A stretch of DNA of 55,070 bases from Armatimonadetes bacterium UBA1398 (GCA_002305165.1 DBQI01000027.1:1-55070); one strand, 5' to 3'; shown: positions 16,399 through 25,251, counted from the first letter of the stretch. The notes: a model not told the origin generated them from the sequence alone. Program-made: numbers and translations.

Positions 16399-16902
16399 TT
16401 AGTTGCCGCAGTACTCCGACCACCAGTCCTGGCCGCAGTCGGCTGGGAACTGCTGGTGCGCCGGCAGCGCATTGAAGTCGAGCTGCCGAATGTTGCGGTA
16501 CCAGATGTGCTCGTTCTCGATCATCTCCGCCCGATCGTTCGGGTGGGTCCGGCGAGCGAGGTCCGCTCGGAACCGAACGAGCTGCTGGTCGATCGGCTTG
16601 GCGGCGAGATCCCCAATCTCGATGACCTCGGCTGCCGGCTCCGCAGCTGCCTCACCCTCGGGAGCCGCCTGGGCGACTACCTGCGCCGGCGGGATGCTGG
16701 GCTCGGGATAGGTCTCCTCCACGGCCTCCTCCGTCGCCGCCGCCGCGGCGGGGGCGGGAGCTGCGCTGGCGCCTTCCTCGACCGCTGACTCCTGCGCCCA
16801 CAGAGCGGGAGAACCGAGGAACGCGATCCCCACGACCATCAGGGCTACAACCGCGACACCAAACGCCGCGATGCCCCTCTTCGAAACGCTGCCACTCCTC
16901 AT
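16399..16902 (-). CDS. Secreted Ala-rich protein, unknown function
   Basis: The 167-residue protein has a basic N-terminus (MRSGSVSKRG), a hydrophobic core (about residues 11-33) and a likely cleavage after SPALWA. A low-complexity Ala/Glu/Pro linker follows (about residues 38-95), then a short conserved-looking C-terminal part: PIDQQLVRFRADLARR, EMIENEHIWYRNIRQLDF and QFPADCGQDWWSEYCGN. The two Cys and Trp-rich tail suggest a small folded, disulphide-bearing domain outside the membrane. The start at 16902 has GGAGGGAG about ten bases upstream; a longer frame to 17004 would place the signal internally. I do not recognise the family. Confidence 0.7.
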   Translation of the reverse strand: MRSGSVSKRGIAAFGVAVVALMVVGIAFLGSPALWAQESAVEEGASAAPAPAAAAATEEAVEETYPEPSIPPAQVVAQAAPEGEAAAEPAAEVIEIGDLAAKPIDQQLVRFRADLARRTHPNDRAEMIENEHIWYRNIRQLDFNALPAHQQFPADCGQDWWSEYCGN

Positions 16903-17019
16903 GTTGTGTGGACTCCCTCCGATATTCGGAAAGCGTTGGCCTGACAATCGATAGCTTACCATGCTAGGTTCCTCGCCGCACGCCCCTGGCCCTTCCAATC
17001 TCACCCGAAACGGAACCGT

Positions 17020-17394
17020 TTACGCGAGCTCGACGCGCACCGTCGTCCCCGAGGCCGTTCCCTTCAGCCCCGACCAATCGTCCAGCAGCCGGCCGATGAT
17101 GTTGACGGGGCTGGCCGGCCTGATCTCCGATGAGGTGCTCACCGGTGTGCGGCCGTAGAAGATGCACAGCGCCGACCCTGGTGGCCAGTAGGCCAGGTCA
17201 CCGAGATCCACGGCATCCTGGGCCGACTCCTCCAGCTCCGCACTGACGGGGATGCCGAAGTAGATCTCATCCCCCCAGGTGGAGGCCTCAGCCTCCAGTG
17301 GCAGAGCCTTCAGCACCTGCTGGGCCGTCGCTGAGTCCGACAGCTCCGCCCTCAGGAGCAGGTCCCCCACTTTGACCTTGATCGGGGTCGGCAT
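17020..17394 (-). CDS. Cyclophilin-like fold protein
   Basis: The 124-residue protein (MPTPIKVKVGDLLLRAELSD) has the features of the cyclophilin-like superfamily of small archaeal and bacterial proteins: ATAQQVLKALPLEAEASTWG, DEIYFGIPV, DLAYWPPGSALCIFYGRTP and SPVNIIGRL. In solved relatives the fold is cyclophilin-like but lacks the peptidyl-prolyl isomerase residues; function is open. GAGGGG lies about eight bases before the ATG at 17394. It starts 107 bp inside the upstream glycosidase-like gene, in another frame, which is an unusually long overlap. Confidence 0.8.
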   Translation of the reverse strand: MPTPIKVKVGDLLLRAELSDSATAQQVLKALPLEAEASTWGDEIYFGIPVSAELEESAQDAVDLGDLAYWPPGSALCIFYGRTPVSTSSEIRPASPVNIIGRLLDDWSGLKGTASGTTVRVELA

Positions 17395-20350
17395 CAGGCA
17401 ACATCCCCTCATCCTGCGCCGCCGGGGCGGACACGCTGGCGACTACACCCTCGGCCAGCCACGACAGCATGCCCTCCAGGAGCAGCGACTCGTCTCGGGT
17501 CATCCTGGAGTCCTCGCCCGAGGAGGTCTGCCCCAGTCGCAGCCCGCACAGGATGACTCGTCCCCTGCCGTAGGGCGCGGCCACAGCGAGCGCCCTCTCG
17601 GGCTCGCTCCCCTCAGCGGGCTCCAGAAGCGCGATGTCGAGCCTATTCGGCCGCACCAGAACGTGGTCCTCGTTGCTGAGTTCGATGGTCGGCGGCAGGT
17701 CGATGTATGACGCCGCGGGATGCCGGGCGTCGGTGAGGCGGATCTCCCTGGTCCGCACCCGATCGTCGGCGAAGGCATCCGCCAACTCCAGGAAGACTCT
17801 GGGCATACCGGCGTGTCCGACGGCGTTATGCAGCACCAGGACCCTACCCCCGGACTCGGCCCAGCCGCGCAGAGTCTCCATCGTCTGATCCGTGAAGAGG
17901 TTCAGATCGAGCGGATCGCTGATGACCAGGATGTCCCACTGCCTCAGGGTGTCCAGGGTGAGGGTGCTGACGAACTCCACCCTCGCCTGCCGCCCATAGA
18001 TCAGGCGCATCTCGTCGGCCAACGGAGCCGTTCCTCGGCCAGGCGACAGCAGGGCGATGTCCAGGGTCTCCGCCCGCGCCTGGGAGTCCCTCGCCTGCTC
18101 GTACTCCCGTTGGCTCATGACCCGTAGCGCCGGCCCGTTCCGTCTTACGGCGATCGTCTCACCGCCGGCGTCCAGACGGCCCTCGAGCGTCAGACGCCAT
18201 GCGCCGGGCACGAGCGAGATCTCCGCAGTCCCCGCTCCATCGACCAGGGACACTGTGCCCACCTCGGTCTGCTGGGGGCCATCCATCGACACCGCGCTGA
18301 TCCGCAGGCTGCCGCTCCCGGGAACGCGGCTGCTCACGCTGAGAGACAATGGCTCGGCCGGCGGGTATCCCTGAAGCTCGGCTTGTGGAAACGGTCGCGG
18401 CGGCAAGGCAACATCGAGTGCCACCGAATAGGGCGGCTCGCTCGGCGCCGAGAATGCCCCAAGCCCCAGGGCCTCGATGAGCTCCGCCCCCCGGCCGCGG
18501 TCGTAAGCATAGAGCGCCACGCCGTCTACCCGAGACTGCCGAAGCTCCTCCAGCTCCCGCAGCACGTCCAGCGGATCCATCGGCGCCTCACGCTCCGGCA
18601 TCGGGCGGCGCGCGGGAACCACCAGAACCCGCCCATCGATTCGCAGCAGTAGCTGGGAGAGGGCCGCGCGCAGCTCCGCGACGGGATCGCCGTAGTACAA
18701 CGGCACGAGCAGATCCAGAGCCCCGGATCCGACCCACGCATCCACGTCCTGGGCCACCGCGTTCCGGTGCGACGGGAAGAGCGTGGCGCCGACCACGGTC
18801 CCCGGCCGAGCCGCCCGGGCGTCCGTCGCCAGCTGGGTCAGGGCTCGACTGATGGTCTTCTGCCGATAGCGCGTGAAGTCCGCCGCGCGCGCCGCCGAGA
18901 TAGGCGGCCAGTCGCTCTCTGGTACCGATTCGGCGGTCAGGAATCCGTCCCGGCAGCTATCACAGTAGCAGTAGCCCTGGCTGGGCAGACGCATGAAGTC
19001 CAGCAGTACGCCCCGCACGGGGTAGCGGCCCAGCAACTCAGTGAGGATCGCCTGCTCGTGAGCTATGTTCGCGGGGACGCTCGGGCACAGCCAGGGGAGC
19101 GTTGTCCCGTCACCCGCCCTGACGAGCCGACCCTCGTCCTCGTATGCCTTGCGCACCTCCTCCGGCGCCGTGGGCGCCTGGAAGGCGCAGTGCCAAGCGA
19201 AGACATCGAGAACCTCGGACCGTCGCGCCGCGGCGGCGATGACCTCGGCCAGGGGGTCGCCCTCGGCCGGGGATTGGAGGAGATCGGACCGATAGGCCGC
19301 CGTTCCCGCGTCGCCCACGTAGAGGAACACGGCGTTGATGCCGCCCGCCACCAGGTCCGCGACGAACTCCTCGGCGCCGCCGGGGCTGGGCGGAGCGGCG
19401 AACACCGCGCGCATCTCCCCGATCGCCGGTGGCATCAGGCCGTACAGCGCTTGGCGCAGCAGCCCCTCGGCGCGCACCGAGGCGGCCATCATCGCCGCCG
19501 CCGAGCCCTCTTCCGAGGCGGCCAAGGCCTCCTGCCTGAGGCCAAGCGCGGCGTCGAGCAGCCGCTTCTGGGTGTCCGTGCCTTGGCGGTCCACGTAGGC
19601 TTGGACAACCCCCAGGCCGCTGAAGCCGCCCATCACCGCGAACTCGTCCAGCATCGCCTGGAAGCTGAGCAGCGCGGCCTCCTCATCGAAGCGGGCCACC
19701 AAGGCCCCGAGGAGGCGCTGGAGGCCTTCCGAGTCTCCGGGCGTGGGAATCCACCCGAAAGCGGCCCAGTCGTCGGCCAGCCAGCCCGCCACGGCCCCCT
19801 CGGCCTCCCCGTACCACGCCACGGCCTCGCCGTCCGCTCCGCTCACGGAGGCGATGCGATCCACGTACTGGTCCAACCCCTCGCCTGCCCCCGGTAGATG
19901 GCGCTCCTCCACGACGACCCTCAGGGGCTGGGGAAGAGGATCGGACTCCATCCGGCAAGTGAGGCCGAGCATTTCCGAGATGGCCTCATCCTGAACCCCG
20001 AAGGTTACGATGCGCCCGCCGTCATCGCGGAAGCGCCGCAATGCGCTGAGGCGGTCGCCATCGACGGTCTGAGGCAGCAGGAAGACGATGCCGGGGTGGG
20101 GCGGCGTGGGCACGGGCACGCCACGCGTCATGACCGGCACGTGGATGCCGCCAAGCGCCTGGGCGAGCACCTGGGCGGCGAACTCGTATGCCGGCCCACC
20201 CGAGTCCGGTCCGAGAACGGCGATGGCGCCCTCATGGGTGTTCTCGACCTGGGCTTGACCGGGCAGAGAGGCGGCCGCGGCCAGCGCCAACAGCACGGCC
20301 AGCGGGGCAACGCTCCGCCCCCACCGCCCCAAGCTAGAGGATCCGAGCAT
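17288..20350 (-). CDS. Secreted glycoside hydrolase-like (GHL10-type) protein
   Basis: The 1020-residue protein starts at 20350 with a signal peptide (MLGSSSLGRWGRSVAPLAVL, then AAAASLPGQAQ). An N-terminal part (about 30-190) resembles a Rossmann/glutamine-amidotransferase fold. The middle (about 310-640) resembles GHL10-type TIM barrels: GINAVFLYVGDAGT, VRGVLLDFMRLPSQGYCYCD, VVGATLFPSHRN and ALDLLVPLYYGD. A C-terminal part (about 790-980) resembles ThuA/GATase-like domains: QWDILVISDPLDLNLFTDQ and GRVLVLHNAVGHAG. It probably acts on polysaccharide outside the cell; substrate unknown. The start overlaps kdsD by 17 bp, so it is coupled. The last ~35 residues are low-complexity Gly/Ala/Pro and overlap the next gene. 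Active-site residues are not assigned. Confidence 0.75.
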   Translation of the reverse strand: MLGSSSLGRWGRSVAPLAVLLALAAAASLPGQAQVENTHEGAIAVLGPDSGGPAYEFAAQVLAQALGGIHVPVMTRGVPVPTPPHPGIVFLLPQTVDGDRLSALRRFRDDGGRIVTFGVQDEAISEMLGLTCRMESDPLPQPLRVVVEERHLPGAGEGLDQYVDRIASVSGADGEAVAWYGEAEGAVAGWLADDWAAFGWIPTPGDSEGLQRLLGALVARFDEEAALLSFQAMLDEFAVMGGFSGLGVVQAYVDRQGTDTQKRLLDAALGLRQEALAASEEGSAAAMMAASVRAEGLLRQALYGLMPPAIGEMRAVFAAPPSPGGAEEFVADLVAGGINAVFLYVGDAGTAAYRSDLLQSPAEGDPLAEVIAAAARRSEVLDVFAWHCAFQAPTAPEEVRKAYEDEGRLVRAGDGTTLPWLCPSVPANIAHEQAILTELLGRYPVRGVLLDFMRLPSQGYCYCDSCRDGFLTAESVPESDWPPISAARAADFTRYRQKTISRALTQLATDARAARPGTVVGATLFPSHRNAVAQDVDAWVGSGALDLLVPLYYGDPVAELRAALSQLLLRIDGRVLVVPARRPMPEREAPMDPLDVLRELEELRQSRVDGVALYAYDRGRGAELIEALGLGAFSAPSEPPYSVALDVALPPRPFPQAELQGYPPAEPLSLSVSSRVPGSGSLRISAVSMDGPQQTEVGTVSLVDGAGTAEISLVPGAWRLTLEGRLDAGGETIAVRRNGPALRVMSQREYEQARDSQARAETLDIALLSPGRGTAPLADEMRLIYGRQARVEFVSTLTLDTLRQWDILVISDPLDLNLFTDQTMETLRGWAESGGRVLVLHNAVGHAGMPRVFLELADAFADDRVRTREIRLTDARHPAASYIDLPPTIELSNEDHVLVRPNRLDIALLEPAEGSEPERALAVAAPYGRGRVILCGLRLGQTSSGEDSRMTRDESLLLEGMLSWLAEGVVASVSAPAAQDEGMLPDADPDQGQSGGPAPEGGAVGLSDGPAGAEGSATGG

Positions 20351-21299
20351 CCAGGAGGTCCTGTACATCGAGCATCCCAACGGACCGCCCCTCCCGGTCG
20401 ACGACCGGCAGGTTGTCCCACTTGTGCTCACGCAGAATCCGCAGCCCCTCCGTGGCGAGGCGGTCCTCACCGATGGTCGTGGGGTTGGGCGTCATGACCT
20501 CCCCCACCGAGCGACTCAGAACATCGGGATCCGCCGACAGCCTGCGCCTCAGATCGCCGTCCGTGAACAGCCCAACGAGCCGACCGTCGGCGTCGGTCAC
20601 CGAGGCGACCCCCGCGCTGCGGCAACCCGTCATCACAAGCAGCGCGTCGAGAACCGGCGTGTCCTTCGAGACGATCGGGTTCCCGTCATCGGTTCGCATG
20701 ATGTCCCGCACCAGGGCGAGGCTTCGCCCGAGGCTGCCTCCGGGGTGATAGCGGGCGAAGTCCTCGAGACCGAACTCCCGGCGCTCCATGAGCACAATGG
20801 CGAGGGCATCACCCAAGGCGAGGGCAACGGTGGCGGAGGTCGTCGGAGCCAGGTTGTGGGGATCGGCCTCACGCTCGACGTGGCCGTTCAGGACGGCCGC
20901 CGAGAGCCTGCCCAGGGGGGAGTCGGGAAAGCCCGTCAAGGCGATAACGGGCACGCCGCATGATCCGCAGTAGGGCAGCATGGCGAGGATCTCGGCCGTC
21001 GAGCCCGAGTAAGACAGCGCGAGCAGGGAATCCCCCGCTTGGAGCATCCCGAAGTCGCCGTGGGGCGCCTCCGCCGGGTGCAGGAAGAAGGCGGGGGTCC
21101 CCGTGCTGGCGAGGGTGCCGGCGATCTTCCGCGCGATGGCGCCCGACTTGCCCACCCCTGCCGTCACCACGCGCCCAGAGAGTGACAGGATCAGGTCCGC
21201 GGCCCTCTCGATGCCTTCGTCGAGCAGGTCAGCCGCCCGCGCCAGAGCGCGGGCCTCATCTCGGAGCACCCGGCCGGCGATGTCGATGGTCTGACTCAT
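20334..21299 (-). CDS. kdsD: KpsF/GutQ family arabinose-5-phosphate isomerase
   Basis: The enzyme converts ribulose 5-phosphate to arabinose 5-phosphate, the precursor of Kdo in lipopolysaccharide. The 321-residue protein has an N-terminal SIS domain (VVTAGVGKSGAIARKIAGTL; EAPHGDFGML; LLALSYSGSTAEIL; NLAPTTSATVALALGDALA) and two C-terminal CBS domains (IMRTDDGNPIVSKDTPVLDA; VMTPNPTTIGEDRLATEGL). The architecture matches KdsD/KpsF fully. Its presence implies an outer membrane with Kdo. The start overlaps the upstream yqeG stop as ATGA. No other Kdo gene is in the window. Confidence 0.93.
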   Translation of the reverse strand: MSQTIDIAGRVLRDEARALARAADLLDEGIERAADLILSLSGRVVTAGVGKSGAIARKIAGTLASTGTPAFFLHPAEAPHGDFGMLQAGDSLLALSYSGSTAEILAMLPYCGSCGVPVIALTGFPDSPLGRLSAAVLNGHVEREADPHNLAPTTSATVALALGDALAIVLMERREFGLEDFARYHPGGSLGRSLALVRDIMRTDDGNPIVSKDTPVLDALLVMTGCRSAGVASVTDADGRLVGLFTDGDLRRRLSADPDVLSRSVGEVMTPNPTTIGEDRLATEGLRILREHKWDNLPVVDREGRSVGMLDVQDLLDARIL

Positions 21300-21850
21300 C
21301 CCTTGTCAGCGTCCCCCGTCTCTTCGCGCCCCCGGTCTGGTGATGCTGGGGGCCGCATGCCAAGCCGTGTCAGCAGCCACCGCTCGAACCGGCGGAGCAG
21401 CTTCGTGCCCGCGAACTCCCGCGGCGAGAGAGGCTCGACCAGGACGGCGTAGACGCCGGCGCGACGAGCCCCGTAGATGTCCGTGAACAGTTGGTCGCCC
21501 ACCATGGCGACCCCGTCAGTGCTAGCCGCGCCGAGATGGGCCAGCGCTCGCCGGAACCCGCCGCGGCGAGGCTTCCCCGCCCATGCCACGTAGGGCAGCC
21601 GATGGGCGTCAGCCAGATGGCGGACCCGGCTCGGCTTGCGCGAGTTCGAGAGCAGACAGACCCGGATCCCATCGGAACGCAGCCGGTCGAGCCACGACAC
21701 CGAGCCCGCGGGGAGCTGCCACGCTTTCCACTCCGCGAGGGTGTTGTCGAGGTCCACCAGGACCGTGTCGATCCCCCGCTCGGCGAGCCACTCGGGGGTC
21801 AACTCCTGCACCCCAGCGACCCAGGCGTCTGGCCGCAATCGTCGCGCCAA
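21296..21850 (-). CDS. yqeG: YqeG family HAD-IIIA phosphatase
   Basis: The 184-residue protein is a small HAD phosphatase of the YqeG type. Motif I is VLVDLDNTLAEWK, motif II CLLSNSRKPSRV, the Lys motif WAGKPRRGGF and the acidic motif MVGDQLFTDIYGARRAG. YqeG relatives are thought to be phosphatidylglycerophosphatase-like or nucleotidase enzymes; substrate is not certain. The start is TTG at 21850 because AAGGAG, overlapping the mltG stop, lies nine bases upstream. A longer reading to 22024 would sit inside mltG and looks like shadow sequence. It is coupled to kdsD by ATGA. Confidence 0.9.
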   Translation of the reverse strand: MARRLRPDAWVAGVQELTPEWLAERGIDTVLVDLDNTLAEWKAWQLPAGSVSWLDRLRSDGIRVCLLSNSRKPSRVRHLADAHRLPYVAWAGKPRRGGFRRALAHLGAASTDGVAMVGDQLFTDIYGARRAGVYAVLVEPLSPREFAGTKLLRRFERWLLTRLGMRPPASPDRGREETGDADKG

Positions 21851-21863
21851 TCCGGATCGCTCC

Positions 21864-22913
21864 TTACCCTCCGTTGAGATGCTCCGCCAGAGTTCGGGAG
21901 AAACGGTGCCGTCCCTCCGAGCCCTGGGTCCGGAAGAACAGGTAGTCCGTATCGGCGGGGTACAGCACCGACTCGATGCAGGCGAGGCCCGGGCTCCCGA
22001 TGGGCCCCGGCGGCAGCCCCTCATGCAGGTAGGTGTTGTAGGGCGAGTCGATCCGGGTGTCCGCCTCGCTCAGGACCTCCTTCGGCTCTGGCAGGACGTA
22101 CTGGACCGTGGCGCACGACTCCAGGCGCCACCCCTCCCGTAGCCGCTTCAGGAACACCTGCGCCCCGATCGGACGCTCGTCCGCGACGCGGATCTCGCGC
22201 TCCACGATCGACGCCAGGGTGATAATCTCGTGCAGGCTCATCCCCGACGCCGTGATGGCGTCCCCGTGGGGTTCGAGAGCCGACTCGAGGCGCGCCACCA
22301 TCTGCCCGACGATCTCCTCCGCCGTCGCGTCGCGGTCGATGGCGTAGGTATCGGGGAAGAGGTAACCCTCCAGGCTGCCGTTCGGCGGCTTCGGGATCGA
22401 CATCGACGGCCAACGCGCGGGATCCTCGGCAACCGCCTTGAGCTCCGTCGCCGTGCATAGGCTCGTCTCCTGCGCCACCGTCCGCGCGATCTGAGCCACC
22501 GTGTACCCCTCCGGGATGGTCACGCTGAGGGTCGCCACCGTGCCGTGAGTGAGGGCTTCCATGATCTCCTGGCCGGACATGGCGGGGCTCAGCGTGTAGT
22601 CTCCCGCCTGGAACCGCTCGGTATAGCCGTCGCGCGAGGCGGCGAGGATCCACACGGCGCGGTTGCCGATAAGGCCCTTCGCCTCGAGCGTGGCCGCGAT
22701 GTCCTGGGCAGTGGCCCCATGGGGTATGGTGATCTCCACGGTCACGTCATCGGCCCCGGGTTGAGCCGGCCCCAAGCCGCGGCCCCAGAAGCCCCACCCG
22801 ATGGCTGCCACGATGGCCAGCAGCGCCGCTCCCCCCAGCAGCCGGAGCAGAAGCCGTCGCCGGCGCCTAGGACCGGGCTTCGGGATGATCGGTTTGGTTG
22901 CGTCTTCGAGCAA
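21864..22913 (-). CDS. mltG: Endolytic murein transglycosylase MltG
   Basis: MltG cuts nascent glycan strands in the periplasm and limits their length. The 349-residue protein has a basic N-terminus, one membrane segment (about residues 22-42), a LysM-like part (about 58-145: ITIPHGATAQDIAATLEAKG) and the YceG/MltG catalytic domain. Markers are LEGYLFPDTY, ITLASIVEREI with the likely catalytic Glu238, CATVQYVL and SPYNTYLHEGLPPGPI. The start is TTG at 22913, chosen for TGGAGG six bases upstream; it lies 47 bp inside ruvX. The ruvX-mltG-yqeG order resembles arrangements in other bacteria. Confidence 0.93.
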   Translation of the reverse strand: MLEDATKPIIPKPGPRRRRRLLLRLLGGAALLAIVAAIGWGFWGRGLGPAQPGADDVTVEITIPHGATAQDIAATLEAKGLIGNRAVWILAASRDGYTERFQAGDYTLSPAMSGQEIMEALTHGTVATLSVTIPEGYTVAQIARTVAQETSLCTATELKAVAEDPARWPSMSIPKPPNGSLEGYLFPDTYAIDRDATAEEIVGQMVARLESALEPHGDAITASGMSLHEIITLASIVEREIRVADERPIGAQVFLKRLREGWRLESCATVQYVLPEPKEVLSEADTRIDSPYNTYLHEGLPPGPIGSPGLACIESVLYPADTDYLFFRTQGSEGRHRFSRTLAEHLNGG

Positions 22914-23295
22914 GGTATGCCTCCAGTAGAACAGCGGCCGCCACGGCATCGGTGATCTCTCGGCGCCGCCTACGCGAGTGCCCCGCCTCGATGAGGGTGC
23001 GCTCGGCGGTGACGCTCGTCATGCGCTCGTCCAGGTACTCGACCTCGAGGCCCAGCGCCGCGAGCTCTGCGCCCAGGGCTCGGGCCTTCGCGGCCGCAGG
23101 CCCCTCCGTGCCGTTCATGTTGAGGGGCAGGCCAACGACACACAGGCGAACGTCCAGTTCCTCCCATCGGAGCTGAATCCGCTCCGCCGCCCCCTCACGC
23201 GGGATGACCTCGAGCGGCGTCGCAATGATGCCCCCGCCATCCGTGACCGCCAGCCCGACCCGCACCTCGCCTGGGTCGATCGCCATAACGCGCAC
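22867..23295 (-). CDS. ruvX: Holliday junction resolvase-like RuvX (YqgF)
   Basis: The 142-residue protein belongs to the YqgF/RuvX RNase H-fold family, implicated in pre-16S rRNA 5' end processing and anti-termination. It opens MRVMAIDPGEVRVGLAVTD with the first catalytic Asp (Asp7), then has VVGLPLNMNGTEGPAA, YLDERMTSVTAERTL and EITDAVAAAVLLEAYL with the last acidic residue. Length is standard. The start is GTG at 23295 because GGAGGGAGG lies eight bases upstream; an ATG at 23334 has no ribosome site. It heads the minus-strand operon and is divergent from the subtilase gene. Confidence 0.92.
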   Translation of the reverse strand: MRVMAIDPGEVRVGLAVTDGGGIIATPLEVIPREGAAERIQLRWEELDVRLCVVGLPLNMNGTEGPAAAKARALGAELAALGLEVEYLDERMTSVTAERTLIEAGHSRRRRREITDAVAAAVLLEAYLARRRNQTDHPEARS

Positions 23296-23408
23296 GGTAG
23301 TGGCCTCCCTCCGGACGATGGGACTGGTCGACATGATGCCACATCGGTCGATGCCACGCGACGAGCGCCGAAGCTGCGCGGGCGAGACCTCCCGGCTCGC
23401 TCGACCGT

Positions 23409-23414
23409 TATAAT
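23409..23414 (+). promoter_or_regulatory. Candidate -10 box for the subtilase gene
   Basis: TATAAT lies 38 bases before the ATG at 23452. The -35 position (GACCTC) is poor. A start near 23421 would exclude the ATG at 23413 and supports initiation at 23452. Confidence 0.4.
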
Positions 23415-23451
23415 GGGTAGGAGTTTGGTCCGAGAGAGCTGGTGCCGCTTC

Positions 23452-25242
23452 ATGGTCCGACGTGCCGCGCTGTTCATCCTGGCCTCCGCCTTGGTCATCC
23501 TCGTGGGCTGCGCGCCGGGTGGCGGGCCCGAGCCGCCCGCTGCCATCGTAGGCGGCAAGGTCGTCCACGCGGCCTCCGGCGCCCCCATCCCGGGGGTGCG
23601 AATCTTCGCCGTTCAGGCGGGGACTGGCAGCGGCGCGATCCCCATCGGCACTCCGGAGATCACATCTGACGCCAGCGGCAACTTCCGTATCGACAACGCT
23701 CCCGTGGGCGCCGTGGACCTTCTCGTGCGACCGGCGACAACCATGAACTACCGCCCGAGCAATGTTCGGATGACCACCCGAGCCGAAGGCGAGCATAACG
23801 TAACGATTCGTATCATCCCGAACAGCGTGACCGTGACGGAGATCAACATCGAGCCAGACCCCATCGAGATCGGGTCCGACCAGGTAGTCCCCTTCCAGGC
23901 CGCCGTCGTGGCAAGCGATGGTGGCGTCTACTATCCCACCTGGACCGTCGAGGGGTCCATTGGCGCTATCGACGGCGACGGTGTGTTCCGAGCGGGCGTC
24001 TCGGGCCAGGGGTTCGTGCGCGCGACGCTGGGCTCCGCCGCCGACACGGCCTCCGTCTCCGTTACCGAGTGCAAGATCGAGGTCGAACCCGACTACGTGC
24101 GGCCCACGGCCCAGTCCGATCGCGAGTACACCGTCAATGACGAGGGCGCCGTCGAGGTTCTGGTGCACTATCACGGCAGCGCCTCGCGTCAGGACTCGTG
24201 GTCCGCGGTCTCCGAGGCCGGAGGGCTTGTGATCAGGGACCTCGCTATCTCGCGCGCCGCGCTGGTCGTCGTGCCGCCGGAGCGCTTGGACGACCTGCTC
24301 ACCGACGCCCGCATCGCCTATGCTGAGCCGAACAGCCCGGTGCAGGTGCGGCAGGGCCAGCCCGATCAGGTGACCCCGTGGGGCATCATCAATGTCCGCG
24401 CGAATCAGGCGTGGGGATCGGGTCCGGGCGCCGTGCATGTCCTGGCGGGGCGGCCCACGGGCGCCGGAGTGAAGGTTGCCATCGTGGACACGGGCATCGA
24501 CCGTACCCACCCCGACCTGCTCGTCGCCGGTGGCTACAACGTCATCAACCCGCGCGCGGAGCCCATCGATGACAACGGCCACGGCACCTTCGCCGCGGGC
24601 ATCATCGGGGCTCGTGATAACGAGATCGGCATCATCGGGGTGGCTCCCGAGGCGGAGCTCTACGCGGTGAAGGTCCTCAAGAGCCACGGCGGCGGGGACA
24701 TCGCCGACGTCGTCAGTGGCATCGAGTGGTGTGTCCAGAACGGCATGAGCGTCATCAACCTCAGCCTCGGCATCACCTCGGACTCGGTGGCGGTCAAGAC
24801 CGCGTGCGACGCGGCCTGGAGGAACGGCAAGGGGGCCATCCTGTGCGCCGCCGCGGGGAACAACGAGCCCGTGGTGTGGCCGGGCAACTACGGCAGCGTC
24901 ATCTCCGTGGGTGGCACCGACTCGTCGAACAACATCGGGGCCTTCTCCAGCCAGGGCCCTCCCGTGGAGCTCTGCGCCCCGGGTGCGGATGTGTTCTCGA
25001 CGGGCCGCGGCGGCACGTACGTGCGCAACACGGGCACGAGCTTCAGCGCCCCGCACGTGGCCGGCGCAGCGGCTCTGCTCTTCTCCACGGGCCGCTATTC
25101 CGACGCGGCCCACGTCCGCCAGCACCTGCGGAACACGGCGGAGGATCTCGGCGAGCCCGGCCGAGACGAGACCTTTGGCTACGGCAAGCTCGACCTGCTG
25201 GCCGCGTGGGAGTCTCTCGGCTGCGCCGACGTGCTTCGATGA
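23452..25242 (+). CDS. Lipoprotein subtilisin-like serine protease (S8)
   Basis: The 596-residue protein has a lipobox signal (VILVGC, Cys20). Residues about 30-120 look like a carboxypeptidase-regulatory-like beta-sandwich (VGGKVVHAASGAPIPGVRIF). Residues 125-205 form an Ig-like domain (QVVPFQAAVVASDGGVYYP). A propeptide-like part (about 215-300) precedes the peptidase. The triad is clear: Asp346 in VAIVDTGIDRTHPDL, His377 in DDNGHGTFAAGI and Ser530 in GTSFSAPHVAGAAALL; the oxyanion Asn is in CAAAGNNEP. It is probably anchored outside and self-processed. It may clear or mature exported proteins, but no partner is shown by context. Confidence 0.93.
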   Translation: MVRRAALFILASALVILVGCAPGGGPEPPAAIVGGKVVHAASGAPIPGVRIFAVQAGTGSGAIPIGTPEITSDASGNFRIDNAPVGAVDLLVRPATTMNYRPSNVRMTTRAEGEHNVTIRIIPNSVTVTEINIEPDPIEIGSDQVVPFQAAVVASDGGVYYPTWTVEGSIGAIDGDGVFRAGVSGQGFVRATLGSAADTASVSVTECKIEVEPDYVRPTAQSDREYTVNDEGAVEVLVHYHGSASRQDSWSAVSEAGGLVIRDLAISRAALVVVPPERLDDLLTDARIAYAEPNSPVQVRQGQPDQVTPWGIINVRANQAWGSGPGAVHVLAGRPTGAGVKVAIVDTGIDRTHPDLLVAGGYNVINPRAEPIDDNGHGTFAAGIIGARDNEIGIIGVAPEAELYAVKVLKSHGGGDIADVVSGIEWCVQNGMSVINLSLGITSDSVAVKTACDAAWRNGKGAILCAAAGNNEPVVWPGNYGSVISVGGTDSSNNIGAFSSQGPPVELCAPGADVFSTGRGGTYVRNTGTSFSAPHVAGAAALLFSTGRYSDAAHVRQHLRNTAEDLGEPGRDETFGYGKLDLLAAWESLGCADVLR

Positions 25243-25251
25243 CCGAGCGGT

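Noticed and set aside
18767..19897. 376-codon plus-strand frame inside the GHL10-type gene
   Set aside because: Arg/Gly/Pro-rich composition of a GC-rich shadow; no start signal; the opposite strand has domain-level support.
22867..25125. 752-codon open frame on the minus strand covering the subtilase gene
   Set aside because: Only its last part (ruvX) is real. The rest is opposite a complete S8 protease with an intact triad, is His/Arg/Gly-rich like other antisense frames in GC-rich DNA, and has no ribosome site.
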